DNA from: UBA9160 sp035489755
Lineage (GTDB): Bacteria; Myxococcota_A; UBA9160
Length of the DNA: 64,000 bases
Direction of reading: 5' to 3'
Assembly (NCBI GenBank): GCA_035489755.1
Contig: DATGZK010000099.1
Span: 62,001 to 126,000 of the forward strand
Part shown: piece by piece, positions 44,068-51,715 of the stretch
How positions within the stretch are numbered: the stretch's first letter is position 1
How the letters are laid out: each line of letters begins with the position of its first letter
Made by a program: the position numbers and the translations under genes
The notes under the pieces: model-generated
Database searches by the model: none
What the model saw: the letters and a program-made list of their open reading frames with translations, nothing else
Told to the model about the DNA's origin: nothing

Positions 44068-45534
44068 ATGGAGCTCGACGCTGGGCACTGCTACCGCGCG
44101 CTGCGCAGCCGCGACCGCCGCTTCGACGGGCGCTTTTTCACCGGCGTCACGACGACGGGGATCTACTGCCGGCCGGTCTGCCCGGCTCCGGCACCGAGGC
44201 GGGAGAACGTGCGCTTTTTCCCGTGTGCAGCCGCCGCGGAGGATGCGGGTTTCCGGGCGTGCCTGCGTTGTCGCCCGGAGGCGGCGCCCGGCACCCCGGC
44301 CTGGCAAGGCACCTCGGCCGTCGTCTCCCGGGGCCTGCGGCTGATCCGGGAGGGCGCCCTCGACGCCGGCAGCGTGGGTGAGCTCGCGACGCGTCTCGGG
44401 ATTGGAGAGCGGCAACTGCGGCGTCTGTTTCTCAGGCATCTCGGAACCTCTCCGCTCTCCCTCGCGCGGGCGCGCCGGCTCCATTTCGCGCGCGCTCTCC
44501 TCGATGAAACGGATCTTCCGATCACCGAGGTCGCCTTCGCCGCCGGGTTCCAGAGCATTCGGCAGTTCAATCACGCCCTGCGCGCCTGCTTCGCCGAATC
44601 GCCCCGTCGCCTGCGCGCGCGCCGCCACTCCTCGGCGGCTGCGCAACACGACGCGGTCACGCTTCGCCTCGCCTACCGGCCGCCCCTCGACTGGGAGGCT
44701 GCGCTCCGCTTCCTCGCCGCGCGCGCGACTTTCGGCGTCGAGCGAGTCGACGGCGGCGTGTACCAGCGGACCGTGGAACTCCACGGTGCGCCGGGCACGA
44801 TTGAGGTCGAAAAGGGCGGGGATGGGGCGCATCTCGTGCTGCGCGCTCGGCTGGGCGACCCCGCAGGTCTGCTCGAGGCGGTCGACCGCGTGCGGCGGAT
44901 CTTCGATCTCGCGGCCGACCCGCTTCGCATCGCGGGGGACCTCGAGCGGAGCGCGGGGCCGCGCCTCTTTTCGGCGCTTCGGGCCGCCCCGGGTCTGCGC
45001 GTGCCCGGGGCGTGGGATGGGTTCGAGCTCGCCGTGCGGGCTGTGCTCGGTCAACAGATCAGCGTCGCCGGGGCGTCCGCTCTGTGCGGACGCCTCGTGC
45101 AGGCCTTTGGCAAACCCGTTTCGCTTGGGCGCGGGCTCACGCACCTTTTTCCCACCCCGGACGCGCTCGCGCAAGCCGACGTCGCAGCGATCGGCCTTCC
45201 GAAGGCGCGGGCCCATGCGGTTCGCGCGCTGGCGCGCGCCGTGGCGGACCACACGCTTTGCCTCGACGCAGCGCGCGGGCTCGACGATGCGATCGCACGG
45301 TTGTGTCGTGTCCCGGGAATCGGAGAGTGGACCGCGCACTACATCGCGCTGCGCGCCTTCGGCGAGCCCGACGCGTTCCCCGCAAGCGACCTTGGACTGC
45401 GCAAGGCGCTCGCCGGTGAAAAGCCCCCGCTCTCTCCTGCCCAAGTCGCGGGTCTTGCGGAGGCCTGGCGACCCTGGCGCGCCTATGCCGCAATGGCGCT
45501 TTGGAACCGTTTGTCTTGCAAGGAGGGTTCGTGA
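44068..45534 (+). CDS. Ada-AraC-AlkA fusion: methylphosphotriester sensor and 3-methyladenine glycosylase
   Basis: A 488-residue alkylation-repair protein. Residues 1-75 form the Ada Zn domain with C34, C38, C65 and C68. An AraC helix-turn-helix pair covers about 88-185 (SVGELATRLGIGERQLRRLF). The AlkA glycosylase follows from about 195 to the end, with AVLGQQISVAGA, helix-hairpin-helix VPGIGEWTAHYIALRAFG and catalytic Asp in ASDLGL. No O6-alkylguanine transferase domain. ATG 44068 is preferred by homology (MELDAGHCYRAL); ATG 44014, which overlaps the previous stop (ATGA), would add 18 residues. Third gene of the operon. Confidence 0.93.
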   Translation: MELDAGHCYRALRSRDRRFDGRFFTGVTTTGIYCRPVCPAPAPRRENVRFFPCAAAAEDAGFRACLRCRPEAAPGTPAWQGTSAVVSRGLRLIREGALDAGSVGELATRLGIGERQLRRLFLRHLGTSPLSLARARRLHFARALLDETDLPITEVAFAAGFQSIRQFNHALRACFAESPRRLRARRHSSAAAQHDAVTLRLAYRPPLDWEAALRFLAARATFGVERVDGGVYQRTVELHGAPGTIEVEKGGDGAHLVLRARLGDPAGLLEAVDRVRRIFDLAADPLRIAGDLERSAGPRLFSALRAAPGLRVPGAWDGFELAVRAVLGQQISVAGASALCGRLVQAFGKPVSLGRGLTHLFPTPDALAQADVAAIGLPKARAHAVRALARAVADHTLCLDAARGLDDAIARLCRVPGIGEWTAHYIALRAFGEPDAFPASDLGLRKALAGEKPPLSPAQVAGLAEAWRPWRAYAAMALWNRLSCKEGS

Positions 45535-45538
45535 TGAG

Positions 45539-45556
45539 GGTGGGCACTTTCCCACC
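45539..45556. terminator. Stem-loop between convergent genes
   Basis: GGTGGG-CACTTT-CCCACC, 6 bp, in the 54-nt gap between the Ada-AlkA gene and the convergent CBS gene. It may serve as a shared terminator. Confidence 0.35.
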
Positions 45557-45588
45557 TCCCCTCCCCGCTCCGCAGGCTGCGAAGGGAT

Positions 45589-46020
45589 CTAGATCGGGGT
45601 CTGGTGGAGATACGCGCGCAGCCCGCGAATTTCCTGGTCCTGCTCCGCGATCTCATCGTGCAGCAGGTCGCGCATCGAGAGCATCGCCACAAGCTGGCCG
45701 GCCTCGAGGACCGGGAGGTGGCGGAAGCCGGCGCGCTGCATCTTCTCCAAACACTCGCTGCGGGTGTCGTGGGGCTCCGCGGTAGTCACCTCCGTCGTCA
45801 TCACGTCGGCGACGCAAGTCTGGGACGGATCCCGCCCCTCCACGATGACCCGCGTCATGAGGTCGCGCTCGGAGAAGATGCCGACAATCCGGCTGTCTTC
45901 CACGATCGGGATTGCGCCGACCCGGGCGCGTGCCATGACCTGCGCGACGTGCATCACAGTCGCCGTCGGGGCAGCTGTGACAAGGCGGTAGGGCCGAATG
46001 ATGTAGCGGATGGCATGCAT
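45589..46020 (-). CDS. CBS-domain pair protein
   Basis: A 143-residue protein of two tandem CBS domains (about 12-65 and 72-125), the usual Bateman module that binds adenine nucleotides. The sequence includes VGAIPIVEDSRIVGIFSERDLMTRVIVEGRDPSQTCVADVMT. GGGAGGT precedes the ATG at 46020. It has no fused effector domain. The partner enzyme or channel is not evident from the neighbourhood. Confidence 0.92.
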   Translation of the reverse strand: MHAIRYIIRPYRLVTAAPTATVMHVAQVMARARVGAIPIVEDSRIVGIFSERDLMTRVIVEGRDPSQTCVADVMTTEVTTAEPHDTRSECLEKMQRAGFRHLPVLEAGQLVAMLSMRDLLHDEIAEQDQEIRGLRAYLHQTPI

Positions 46021-46190
46021 ACAACACCTCCCGACCGCCGCGCGGCGGGAAGCCTGCTCCGGGGGATCTGGGTCTCGATGGGTCCGACGAAGCAGGAGGC
46101 GGGCAGTCCCCTGCATTAGGCACCCGGCCAGGCGGCAAGGCAAGGCAATTGTGCGGCTGATGGCACAGTTCCTGCGTGCGACGCGGAGGG

Positions 46191-46922
46191 CTAGGCCCCA
46201 CGCATCATGCGCAGGTAGGCGCGGGCATCCTCCCGACCGGGGTCCTTTTCGAGCACCTGCTCCCACTCGCGCATGGCATCGCCTGTGCGGCCGAGACCGT
46301 AGTAGGTGACCCCGAGCTGGACGGCCGAGGGAAAAAAGCCCGGGTTTGCCCGCAGCACCCGTCGGAACTCCTGGGCGGCTTGGTGAGGCAGCCCGCTCTC
46401 GCGCAGCGCTACGCCGAGGCGATGACGGATGTCATGAAAGTCCGGGCAACGATCGAGCGCCTTGCGGTAGGCCTCGATGGCGTCCCGCAGCTCGCCCACC
46501 TCTCGGTAGGCGTCGCCAAGCGCGGCCTGTAGGTTCGCGAGCTTGCCCCGCGTGGTCGGGTCGACAAGCCCCTCGCTCGCCGCAAAGCGCCTTGGCGTCG
46601 CAGTCGCCATCTCCTCCGCCAGGGCCCGCGAGCGTTCGAACTCGCCCCGCTGCTCATAGACCGACACGAGCGCGAGCGCGGCTTCGGCGTAGCCGGGGTT
46701 GATGCGGATGGCCCGCTCAAGACTCTTCGCGGAACTCTCGAGGTCGCCGCGGCGCTCGTGGAGCAGACCCACCATGTAGTGGACGTCGGCGAAGCCCTCG
46801 CGCGTCTCGAGCAGCCGCGTCAGGTGGCCGAGGGCGCCATCGAGGTCGCCGCGGTCGAAGCTTGCGCGGCCGAGCTGGTATTGCTCGCGCTCCTCCGATG
46901 TGAGCTCACCCGCGCTCGGCAT
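46191..46922 (-). CDS. TPR-repeat protein
   Basis: A 243-residue soluble protein with about six tetratricopeptide repeats (for example DLESSAKSLERAIRINPGYAEAALALVSVYEQRGEFERS and LRDAIEAYRKALDRCPDFHDIRHRLGVALRESG). No signal peptide. It follows bamD by 21 nt on the same strand and is probably co-transcribed with it. A scaffolding role is likely; specific partners unknown. Confidence 0.88.
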   Translation of the reverse strand: MPSAGELTSEEREQYQLGRASFDRGDLDGALGHLTRLLETREGFADVHYMVGLLHERRGDLESSAKSLERAIRINPGYAEAALALVSVYEQRGEFERSRALAEEMATATPRRFAASEGLVDPTTRGKLANLQAALGDAYREVGELRDAIEAYRKALDRCPDFHDIRHRLGVALRESGLPHQAAQEFRRVLRANPGFFPSAVQLGVTYYGLGRTGDAMREWEQVLEKDPGREDARAYLRMMRGA

Positions 46923-46943
46923 GCCTGGGCGCGAGGCGCAGGC

Positions 46944-47756
46944 TCAGTTCGCCGCGGGGATCAGGTCGGCGGCCTGCTTGGCGACGTCGCTGCCTTGGTA
47001 GTTGCGCAGGATAACCTCGAAGATCTTCTGCGCTTCGTCCTCGAGGTTCATCTTTGTGTAGCAGACACCGAGCTGGTAGAGCGCCTGGGCGTCGAGGCCG
47101 AGGCCCGGGTACTTGTTGAGCACGCCGCGGTAGCGATCGGCGGCGGACTGATATTCCTCGCGCTGAAGGTAGAAGCCGGCGATTCGCATCTCATGCTCGG
47201 CGAGGCGCGTGCGCAGCTCTTTCCACAGCTTCTCCGCCTCCGGAGCCTGGGCGGAGTGGGGATAGCGGGCGAGGAGCTGGTCCAGGAAGCTGAGAGAAAG
47301 GCGCGTCGCCGTCTGATCGCGGCTTGCATCCTTCGACTGCTTGTAGTGGCACATCGCCGCACGGAAAAGCGTGTAGGGAACCTGATCGTGCTGGGGATGG
47401 AGGTCCCCGAAGTCGCGGTAGTAGGAGAGCGCTTCGTCGTACTTGGCGTCGTCGTAGTACGCGTCCGCGATCTTGAGCTCGGCGAGGATCGCGTAGTCGC
47501 TGTACGGGTAGTTGTCGATGATCTGCTGGAAGGACTCGATGGCCTTCGCGTGATCGCTGTTCGGGAAGACCCAGAGCGTCTTCGCCGGTCCCTCCATCTG
47601 CGCGAGCCCCTTGCGGTAGAGCTCCTCGGCCGAGGGAGTCTCGCCGGACACCGACGGCTTTGTCGAAGCGCAGCCGAAGCTGAGCAGGGCGCACAGCGGA
47701 AGGCCGGCTGCGAACCCGATCCGGCGGCCAAGAGCGAGGCGGCTGCTGAGCATCAC
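46944..47756 (-). CDS. bamD: Outer-membrane assembly lipoprotein BamD
   Basis: A 270-residue lipoprotein of the BAM complex that inserts beta-barrel proteins. A signal peptide ends in the lipobox LSFGC (Cys29). TPR-like repeats follow, starting AEELYRKGLAQME and including HAKAIESFQQIIDNYPYSDYAILAELKIADAYYDDAKYDEA. A second set near the C-terminus (EEYQSAADRYRGVLNKYPG) is also conserved. A good promoter lies upstream (47793-47822). It confirms a diderm envelope. Confidence 0.93.
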   Translation of the reverse strand: MMLSSRLALGRRIGFAAGLPLCALLSFGCASTKPSVSGETPSAEELYRKGLAQMEGPAKTLWVFPNSDHAKAIESFQQIIDNYPYSDYAILAELKIADAYYDDAKYDEALSYYRDFGDLHPQHDQVPYTLFRAAMCHYKQSKDASRDQTATRLSLSFLDQLLARYPHSAQAPEAEKLWKELRTRLAEHEMRIAGFYLQREEYQSAADRYRGVLNKYPGLGLDAQALYQLGVCYTKMNLEDEAQKIFEVILRNYQGSDVAKQAADLIPAAN

Positions 47757-47792
47757 GCTGGATCCCCCCCGAAGGATGTTCGGCAGGACGGC

Positions 47793-47822
47793 AAACTACT
47801 AGAGTCCGTCCCTCCATGTCAA
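47793..47822 (-). promoter_or_regulatory. Sigma70 promoter of bamD
   Basis: On the minus strand TTGACA (47822-47817, perfect) is followed after 18 nt by TAGTTT (47798-47793), with an alternative TAGTAG after 15 nt. It lies about 40 nt upstream of the bamD ATG. Confidence 0.55.
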
Positions 47823-47858
47823 TTTGCTACGCTGCCCTTCAATTCTTGGAGGAAATTC

Positions 47859-48032
47859 ATGGTTCACGATCACTTGGCCAGCCACCGCTTGGACCGGCGC
47901 CTGCTCAGGCGTCGCAACTGGGTGACTCCGAAACAGCTGGCCAAGGAGCTCGAGGCCCTCCCCGACGTCTCCGAAAAAATCCGACCGCCCGAAGAGGGGC
48001 AGGAGCCGAGCGAGGACATCAAGGCGCCATAG
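47859..48032 (+). CDS. Small protein, function unknown
   Basis: A 57-residue gene divergent from bamD. The ATG has GGAGGAAA at ideal spacing, the best ribosome-binding site in this part of the window. The product is basic at the N-terminus (HRLDRRLLRRRNWVTPKQLAKELEALPDVS) and acidic at the C-terminus (PPEEGQEPSEDIKAP). The helical middle and the polarity suggest a small nucleic-acid- or protein-binding factor, but I recognise no family. Confidence 0.6.
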   Translation: MVHDHLASHRLDRRLLRRRNWVTPKQLAKELEALPDVSEKIRPPEEGQEPSEDIKAP

Positions 48033-48099
48033 GGGCTTTTCCCACCCGCCGAAACTCTGTCTGAGCCCCCCGCCGGGACGCGGGCATGCGCCTGCGTCC

Positions 48100-48600
48100 C
48101 TAGAGGGCGATCCGGTAGCGCAACTCGACGAATTCGATGCCCAAGAACGTTTTGAGGCGTCGTGCCCCATCGAGCTCCCAGCCTGCGGCCTCGTAGATCC
48201 GACGGGGACGCTCATTCTGCTCCGCCGTCCAGAGGGTTGCCTCCCGGTAGCCCTGCGCGCGGAGCGCGTCGAGCGCAGCCCGCAAGAGGAGCTGCCCAAC
48301 CCCGCGCCCCCAGCTCGAAGGGAGTCCGTAGAAAGTATCGAGCTCTCCGATTCGCAGAGGGTGCGCATCCGGGTCCGAAGAGCGCCGGATCAGGGCAAAG
48401 GCCACAAGTTCGCCCGCATCCTCAGCGACCAGGGTGACTTCGTGCGGCGCGTCCCGCTCGAAGCGCTCCGCAGGGGAGGGCAGGAGTGCGAGCCGGTCGG
48501 GCGGCAGAAAGTGGGCCCACGCGGTGCGGGCCGCCTCGACGAAGATGCGGCCAATCGCTGCGGCGTCCGCGGGCTGTGCAAGGCGGATCAGGATCTCCAT
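48100..48600 (-). CDS. GNAT family N-acetyltransferase
   Basis: A 166-residue acetyltransferase. MEILIRLAQPADAAAIGRIFVEA begins the fold; the acetyl-CoA loop is in GLPSSWGRGVGQLLLRAALDALRAQGY, and the end has AEQNERPRRIYEAAGWELDG. The substrate is unknown. The ATG at 48600 is chosen because homology begins there; the frame is open upstream. It lies 80 nt downstream of the phosphatase gene and is not obviously part of the T6SS operon. Confidence 0.9.
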   Translation of the reverse strand: MEILIRLAQPADAAAIGRIFVEAARTAWAHFLPPDRLALLPSPAERFERDAPHEVTLVAEDAGELVAFALIRRSSDPDAHPLRIGELDTFYGLPSSWGRGVGQLLLRAALDALRAQGYREATLWTAEQNERPRRIYEAAGWELDGARRLKTFLGIEFVELRYRIAL

Positions 48601-48680
48601 CTCTAACGAGCGTAGCCGGGGGCCTTTTTGGGGGACGCGGAAAAAGCGAAGCCCCCACGCGGACGACGGCGGTCCGCGCG

Positions 48681-49667
48681 CTAGGGATGGTCCTTTGCGG
48701 GCTGCGGCGCAGGAAGGGCCGCGGGAGCGGAGACGGCCCGGCTCGGCAAGCTTGCCGCCGCGAAATGGAGGAAGACCCAGAGCAGCGTAGCGACGAGCGC
48801 CGCCGCAAGAAGCGACGCTGCGATGGCGACGCGGCGGATGCGACTCTGGCGACGCGCGTAGGCCTTCTCCGCTACGGACCGATCCGCTTCTGCGCCCGCC
48901 CGGATCCCCGCGGCCGCCTTCGCATGCTCGGGGATTCGCACCAGCTGAACGGTCACGTTGTCCGGCCCCCCGTGGTGGTTTGCGAGGTCGACGAGCATCC
49001 GCACCGCGTCTTGCGGCCGCGCGTTTGCGAGCGCACCCACCATCTCGGACTCGGGAACGCAGCCCCAAAGCCCGTCTGTGCAGAGCAAGAAGCAATCACC
49101 GGGCCTCGCGGCCACCGGCCGGATCTCGACCTCTAGGTCCGGCTCGCCTCCGATCGACCGCAAAACTTCGTTGCGGCGCGGATGGACCGCGGCCTCGGCG
49201 GGGGTGAGGAAGCCCCGGCGCTGCAGCTCCGCCACGTACGAGTGGTCGGCCGTGAGCGCCATGAGCTCTCCGTCGCGCAAGACGTAGGCGCGGCTATCGC
49301 CCACGTGGGCAACCCAAGCGTCCTCCGCGGCGGCGAGCAGAAGCGCCACCCCGGTTGTGCCCATGCCCGCGTAGCGCGGCTCGCTGCTCGCGACCTCGAG
49401 GATGCGTTTGTTCGCCGCGAGGAAGGCCTTGCGCAGCGACTGCTCGGGCTCTTCGTGGCTCTCGCCGAGCACCTTCCCGATCGTGTCCACCGCGATGCGG
49501 CTCGCGACTTCCCCGCCCTGGTGGCCTCCCATGCCGTCCGCCACGACCAGCGCGCGCCAGCCTGCACCGTTGGCGAACTCACCGTACGCGTCCTGGTTGC
49601 TCGAACGCACCCGTCCGACGTGGGAGAGCGAGGCAACCTCCATGACGGTGAGCGCACCCTCGCTCAT
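48681..49667 (-). CDS. PP2C-family Ser/Thr phosphatase, membrane-anchored, T6SS-linked
   Basis: A 328-residue phosphatase. The catalytic domain (about 8-245) has the metal-binding residues in VRSSNQDAYGEF, VVADGMGGHQGGE, VAHVGDSRAYVLRDG, LLCTDGLWG and GGPDNVTVQLV. A linker and one C-terminal transmembrane segment follow (RVAIAASLLAAALVATLLWVFLHF). It resembles PppA, the T6SS phosphatase that opposes a Thr kinase. Last gene of the operon; overlaps the VWA-FHA gene by 4 nt. No kinase gene is in the window. Confidence 0.93.
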   Translation of the reverse strand: MSEGALTVMEVASLSHVGRVRSSNQDAYGEFANGAGWRALVVADGMGGHQGGEVASRIAVDTIGKVLGESHEEPEQSLRKAFLAANKRILEVASSEPRYAGMGTTGVALLLAAAEDAWVAHVGDSRAYVLRDGELMALTADHSYVAELQRRGFLTPAEAAVHPRRNEVLRSIGGEPDLEVEIRPVAARPGDCFLLCTDGLWGCVPESEMVGALANARPQDAVRMLVDLANHHGGPDNVTVQLVRIPEHAKAAAGIRAGAEADRSVAEKAYARRQSRIRRVAIAASLLAAALVATLLWVFLHFAAASLPSRAVSAPAALPAPQPAKDHP

Positions 49668-50989
49668 CGCTCAAACACCAGATCGATGTCGGCGATCTTG
49701 ATGCGGTCGCCCGGACGCAGCGGGCTCATCTGGACCGCCGCTCCGTTGACCTGGGTGCCGTTGCTCGAGCGCAAGTCCTCGATCGAGACGCGGCGGCCGG
49801 AGACGTGGATTTCTGCGTGGTAGCGGGAGACGGTGCTCGACGGGATGGCGAGGTCGTTGTCCGGCAAGGAGCCGATCCGGATGCGGCCGGGCCGCAAGGC
49901 GATGCCCTCCCCGGCACGTGGGCCTGCCACAAACACGAGGCGCCCCGCCGGGCGTCGTCGCAGGACGAGCCACGTTAAGAGGGCTAGGCCAAAGCAGCCG
50001 CCCGCGGCCCCGGCCGCAAGTGGCCAGATCGGCCGGCGGTAGAGCGGGTAGGGGACGGCACGCGCTTGCTTGAGGCCGCCTGCCGACACTTCGATGCGAT
50101 GGGTTTTCCCGTCGAGCTCGGGCGTGAAGCGCGCGACGTAGCTCTTTGTCATCTGGGAGAGAATGTTGTCGTAGAACGCCGCCATTTGACCGGGATTCGC
50201 GGCCTCGACAAAGTCCCCCCCCGTCTCTTTCGAAAGACGCTGCAGCGCCTCGAGCCCGCCCCTTCCGAAGTTCGCATAGCCGATCGTAAAGACGGGGATT
50301 TGCACCCGTGAGCCGTCGCTCGCGGCCAGCGCGCTGGCGTCGTCGAGCTTGCGGACGCTGCCACCATCTTGGCTGTCGGAGAGCAGGATCACGAAAGCGC
50401 GACGGGGGATGTCCACGCCTTGGCGCACGAGCTCCACGGCGCGGTACATGCCGTCGTACAGCAGGGTCCTCATCGAGGTGGAATCGATCTCAAGCGTCGA
50501 AAGGCGCACCCGCGCATCCGAGCGTGCGGCGGAGAACGGAGCCACGACTTCCACTTTGCCGGCGAAGCTCGAGATTGCGATACGGTCGGCTGGACCGAGG
50601 CGGTCCAGGAAGCCGAGGGCACCGGCCTTCGCCTGGTCGAGCGCCTCGCCCTGCATGGTGCGGCTTACGTCAAGGGCGAGCACGCACGCCATGCCCCGGT
50701 TGCTCTCGCCAAGGGGCGTCAGCGTCACGGTCTTCGGGTCGACCGGGCGGCCATCCTCGGTGATCGCAAGGTCTACCGGGCGCAGGTGCTCGACTGGGGT
50801 GCCGAGTCGGGTCTGGGCGCGCAGATACAGATTCACCGCGGCGTCGGGGCGCACGCTCACCTCGACGTCGTCGAGCTCGAGGCGCTCGACCGAATGCATC
50901 TCGAAGCCGCCGGAATCGTGTTGCTGTGCCGCGGCCGGCGCTGCGACTGCGAGCGCGAAGACCGCGACTGACACGGCTGCGTAACGCAC
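49664..50989 (-). CDS. VWA-FHA protein, T6SS operon
   Basis: A 441-residue exported or membrane protein. Signal peptide (residues 1-21, AVAAPAAAQQ), then a von Willebrand A domain (about 95-285) with the MIDAS motif DVSRTM and T/D later. A transmembrane segment (about 318-343, WPLAAGAAGGCFGLALLTWLVL) leads to a C-terminal FHA domain (RIRIGSLPDNDLAIPSSTVSRYHAEIHV...SSNGTQVNG). The topology puts VWA outside and FHA inside. Such a protein could transmit a periplasmic signal to phosphothreonine binding. It begins 2 nt after the preceding gene. Confidence 0.9.
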   Translation of the reverse strand: MRYAAVSVAVFALAVAAPAAAQQHDSGGFEMHSVERLELDDVEVSVRPDAAVNLYLRAQTRLGTPVEHLRPVDLAITEDGRPVDPKTVTLTPLGESNRGMACVLALDVSRTMQGEALDQAKAGALGFLDRLGPADRIAISSFAGKVEVVAPFSAARSDARVRLSTLEIDSTSMRTLLYDGMYRAVELVRQGVDIPRRAFVILLSDSQDGGSVRKLDDASALAASDGSRVQIPVFTIGYANFGRGGLEALQRLSKETGGDFVEAANPGQMAAFYDNILSQMTKSYVARFTPELDGKTHRIEVSAGGLKQARAVPYPLYRRPIWPLAAGAAGGCFGLALLTWLVLRRRPAGRLVFVAGPRAGEGIALRPGRIRIGSLPDNDLAIPSSTVSRYHAEIHVSGRRVSIEDLRSSNGTQVNGAAVQMSPLRPGDRIKIADIDLVFER

Positions 50990-50991
50990 GG

Positions 50992-51648
50992 CTAGAAGAC
51001 GGTACGGAACCGGAACGTGGTTCTTCCGAGCTTGACGAAGTCGCCGTCCTTGAGCTCGGTGCCCTCCGTCCGCTCGTCATTGACGAAGGTCGGGTTCTTG
51101 TCGCTAAGGGGCGCGATGACAAACAGTCCATCCTGGTGTTTCACCTTGGCGTGCTCCCGGGAGATCCACTCGCTCGGCAGCTGGACCTCACAGCCCTCCG
51201 ATCGACCCAGCTGGCAATCGCCATCGGGCACACGGAAGACCTCGCCCTCGAGCTCCCCCTCCACGGCGATCAGCACACCCACGGTCTTGCCACGGATGGA
51301 AAGGGCCGCCTGGTACTTGGTTTCTCCCTGCGCGCCTGCCGGCGTCGGGGACGCGCCGCGGGGCGGGGAATATCCCGGCGACGGCATCCAAGCGGCCGGC
51401 GCAGGCGGTGCCAAGATCGGCTCGGGCCGGTCAAGCGTGGGCTGCGGTCGCAGCTCTGTAGACGCAGCCGACGGAGAGAGGGGGGGCGGCGCCAGCGAGG
51501 CCGGCGCAAGCGGCGCGCCGGGGAGGCGCTGGAGGGATTGGGTCGCGACATCCGGGCGGCGCGGGGGGAGAGCACCCCGCCGGACCCCGCTCGGCTTCGT
51601 GCCTTTCTTGCCCTTAAACAGTCCGCGCAGCGAGTCGAAAAATCCCAA
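50992..51648 (-). CDS. FHA-domain protein, T6SS operon
   Basis: A 218-residue cytoplasmic protein. The N-terminus LGFFDSLRGLFKGKKG starts at TTG with GGTGGAG upstream; a Pro/Ala-rich linker (about 35-120) leads to the FHA domain (about 135-215: QLGRSEGCEVQLPSEWISREHAKVKHQD). An earlier in-frame start (51765) would overlap the upstream gene. Phosphothreonine readers are common in T6SS loci, where FHA binding controls assembly. Confidence 0.85.
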   Translation of the reverse strand: MGFFDSLRGLFKGKKGTKPSGVRRGALPPRRPDVATQSLQRLPGAPLAPASLAPPPLSPSAASTELRPQPTLDRPEPILAPPAPAAWMPSPGYSPPRGASPTPAGAQGETKYQAALSIRGKTVGVLIAVEGELEGEVFRVPDGDCQLGRSEGCEVQLPSEWISREHAKVKHQDGLFVIAPLSDKNPTFVNDERTEGTELKDGDFVKLGRTTFRFRTVF

Positions 51649-51715
51649 TGCTCCACCTCGGGTCGGCGCTGCAATCTCAGCCGCCGCGACCGCGAACCGA
51701 CCGTAGAATACCGCG

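Noticed and set aside
43762..45555. 597-codon minus-strand frame opposite the Ada-AlkA gene
   Set aside because: Shadow; the sense strand has Zn-binding Cys, HTH and glycosylase motifs.
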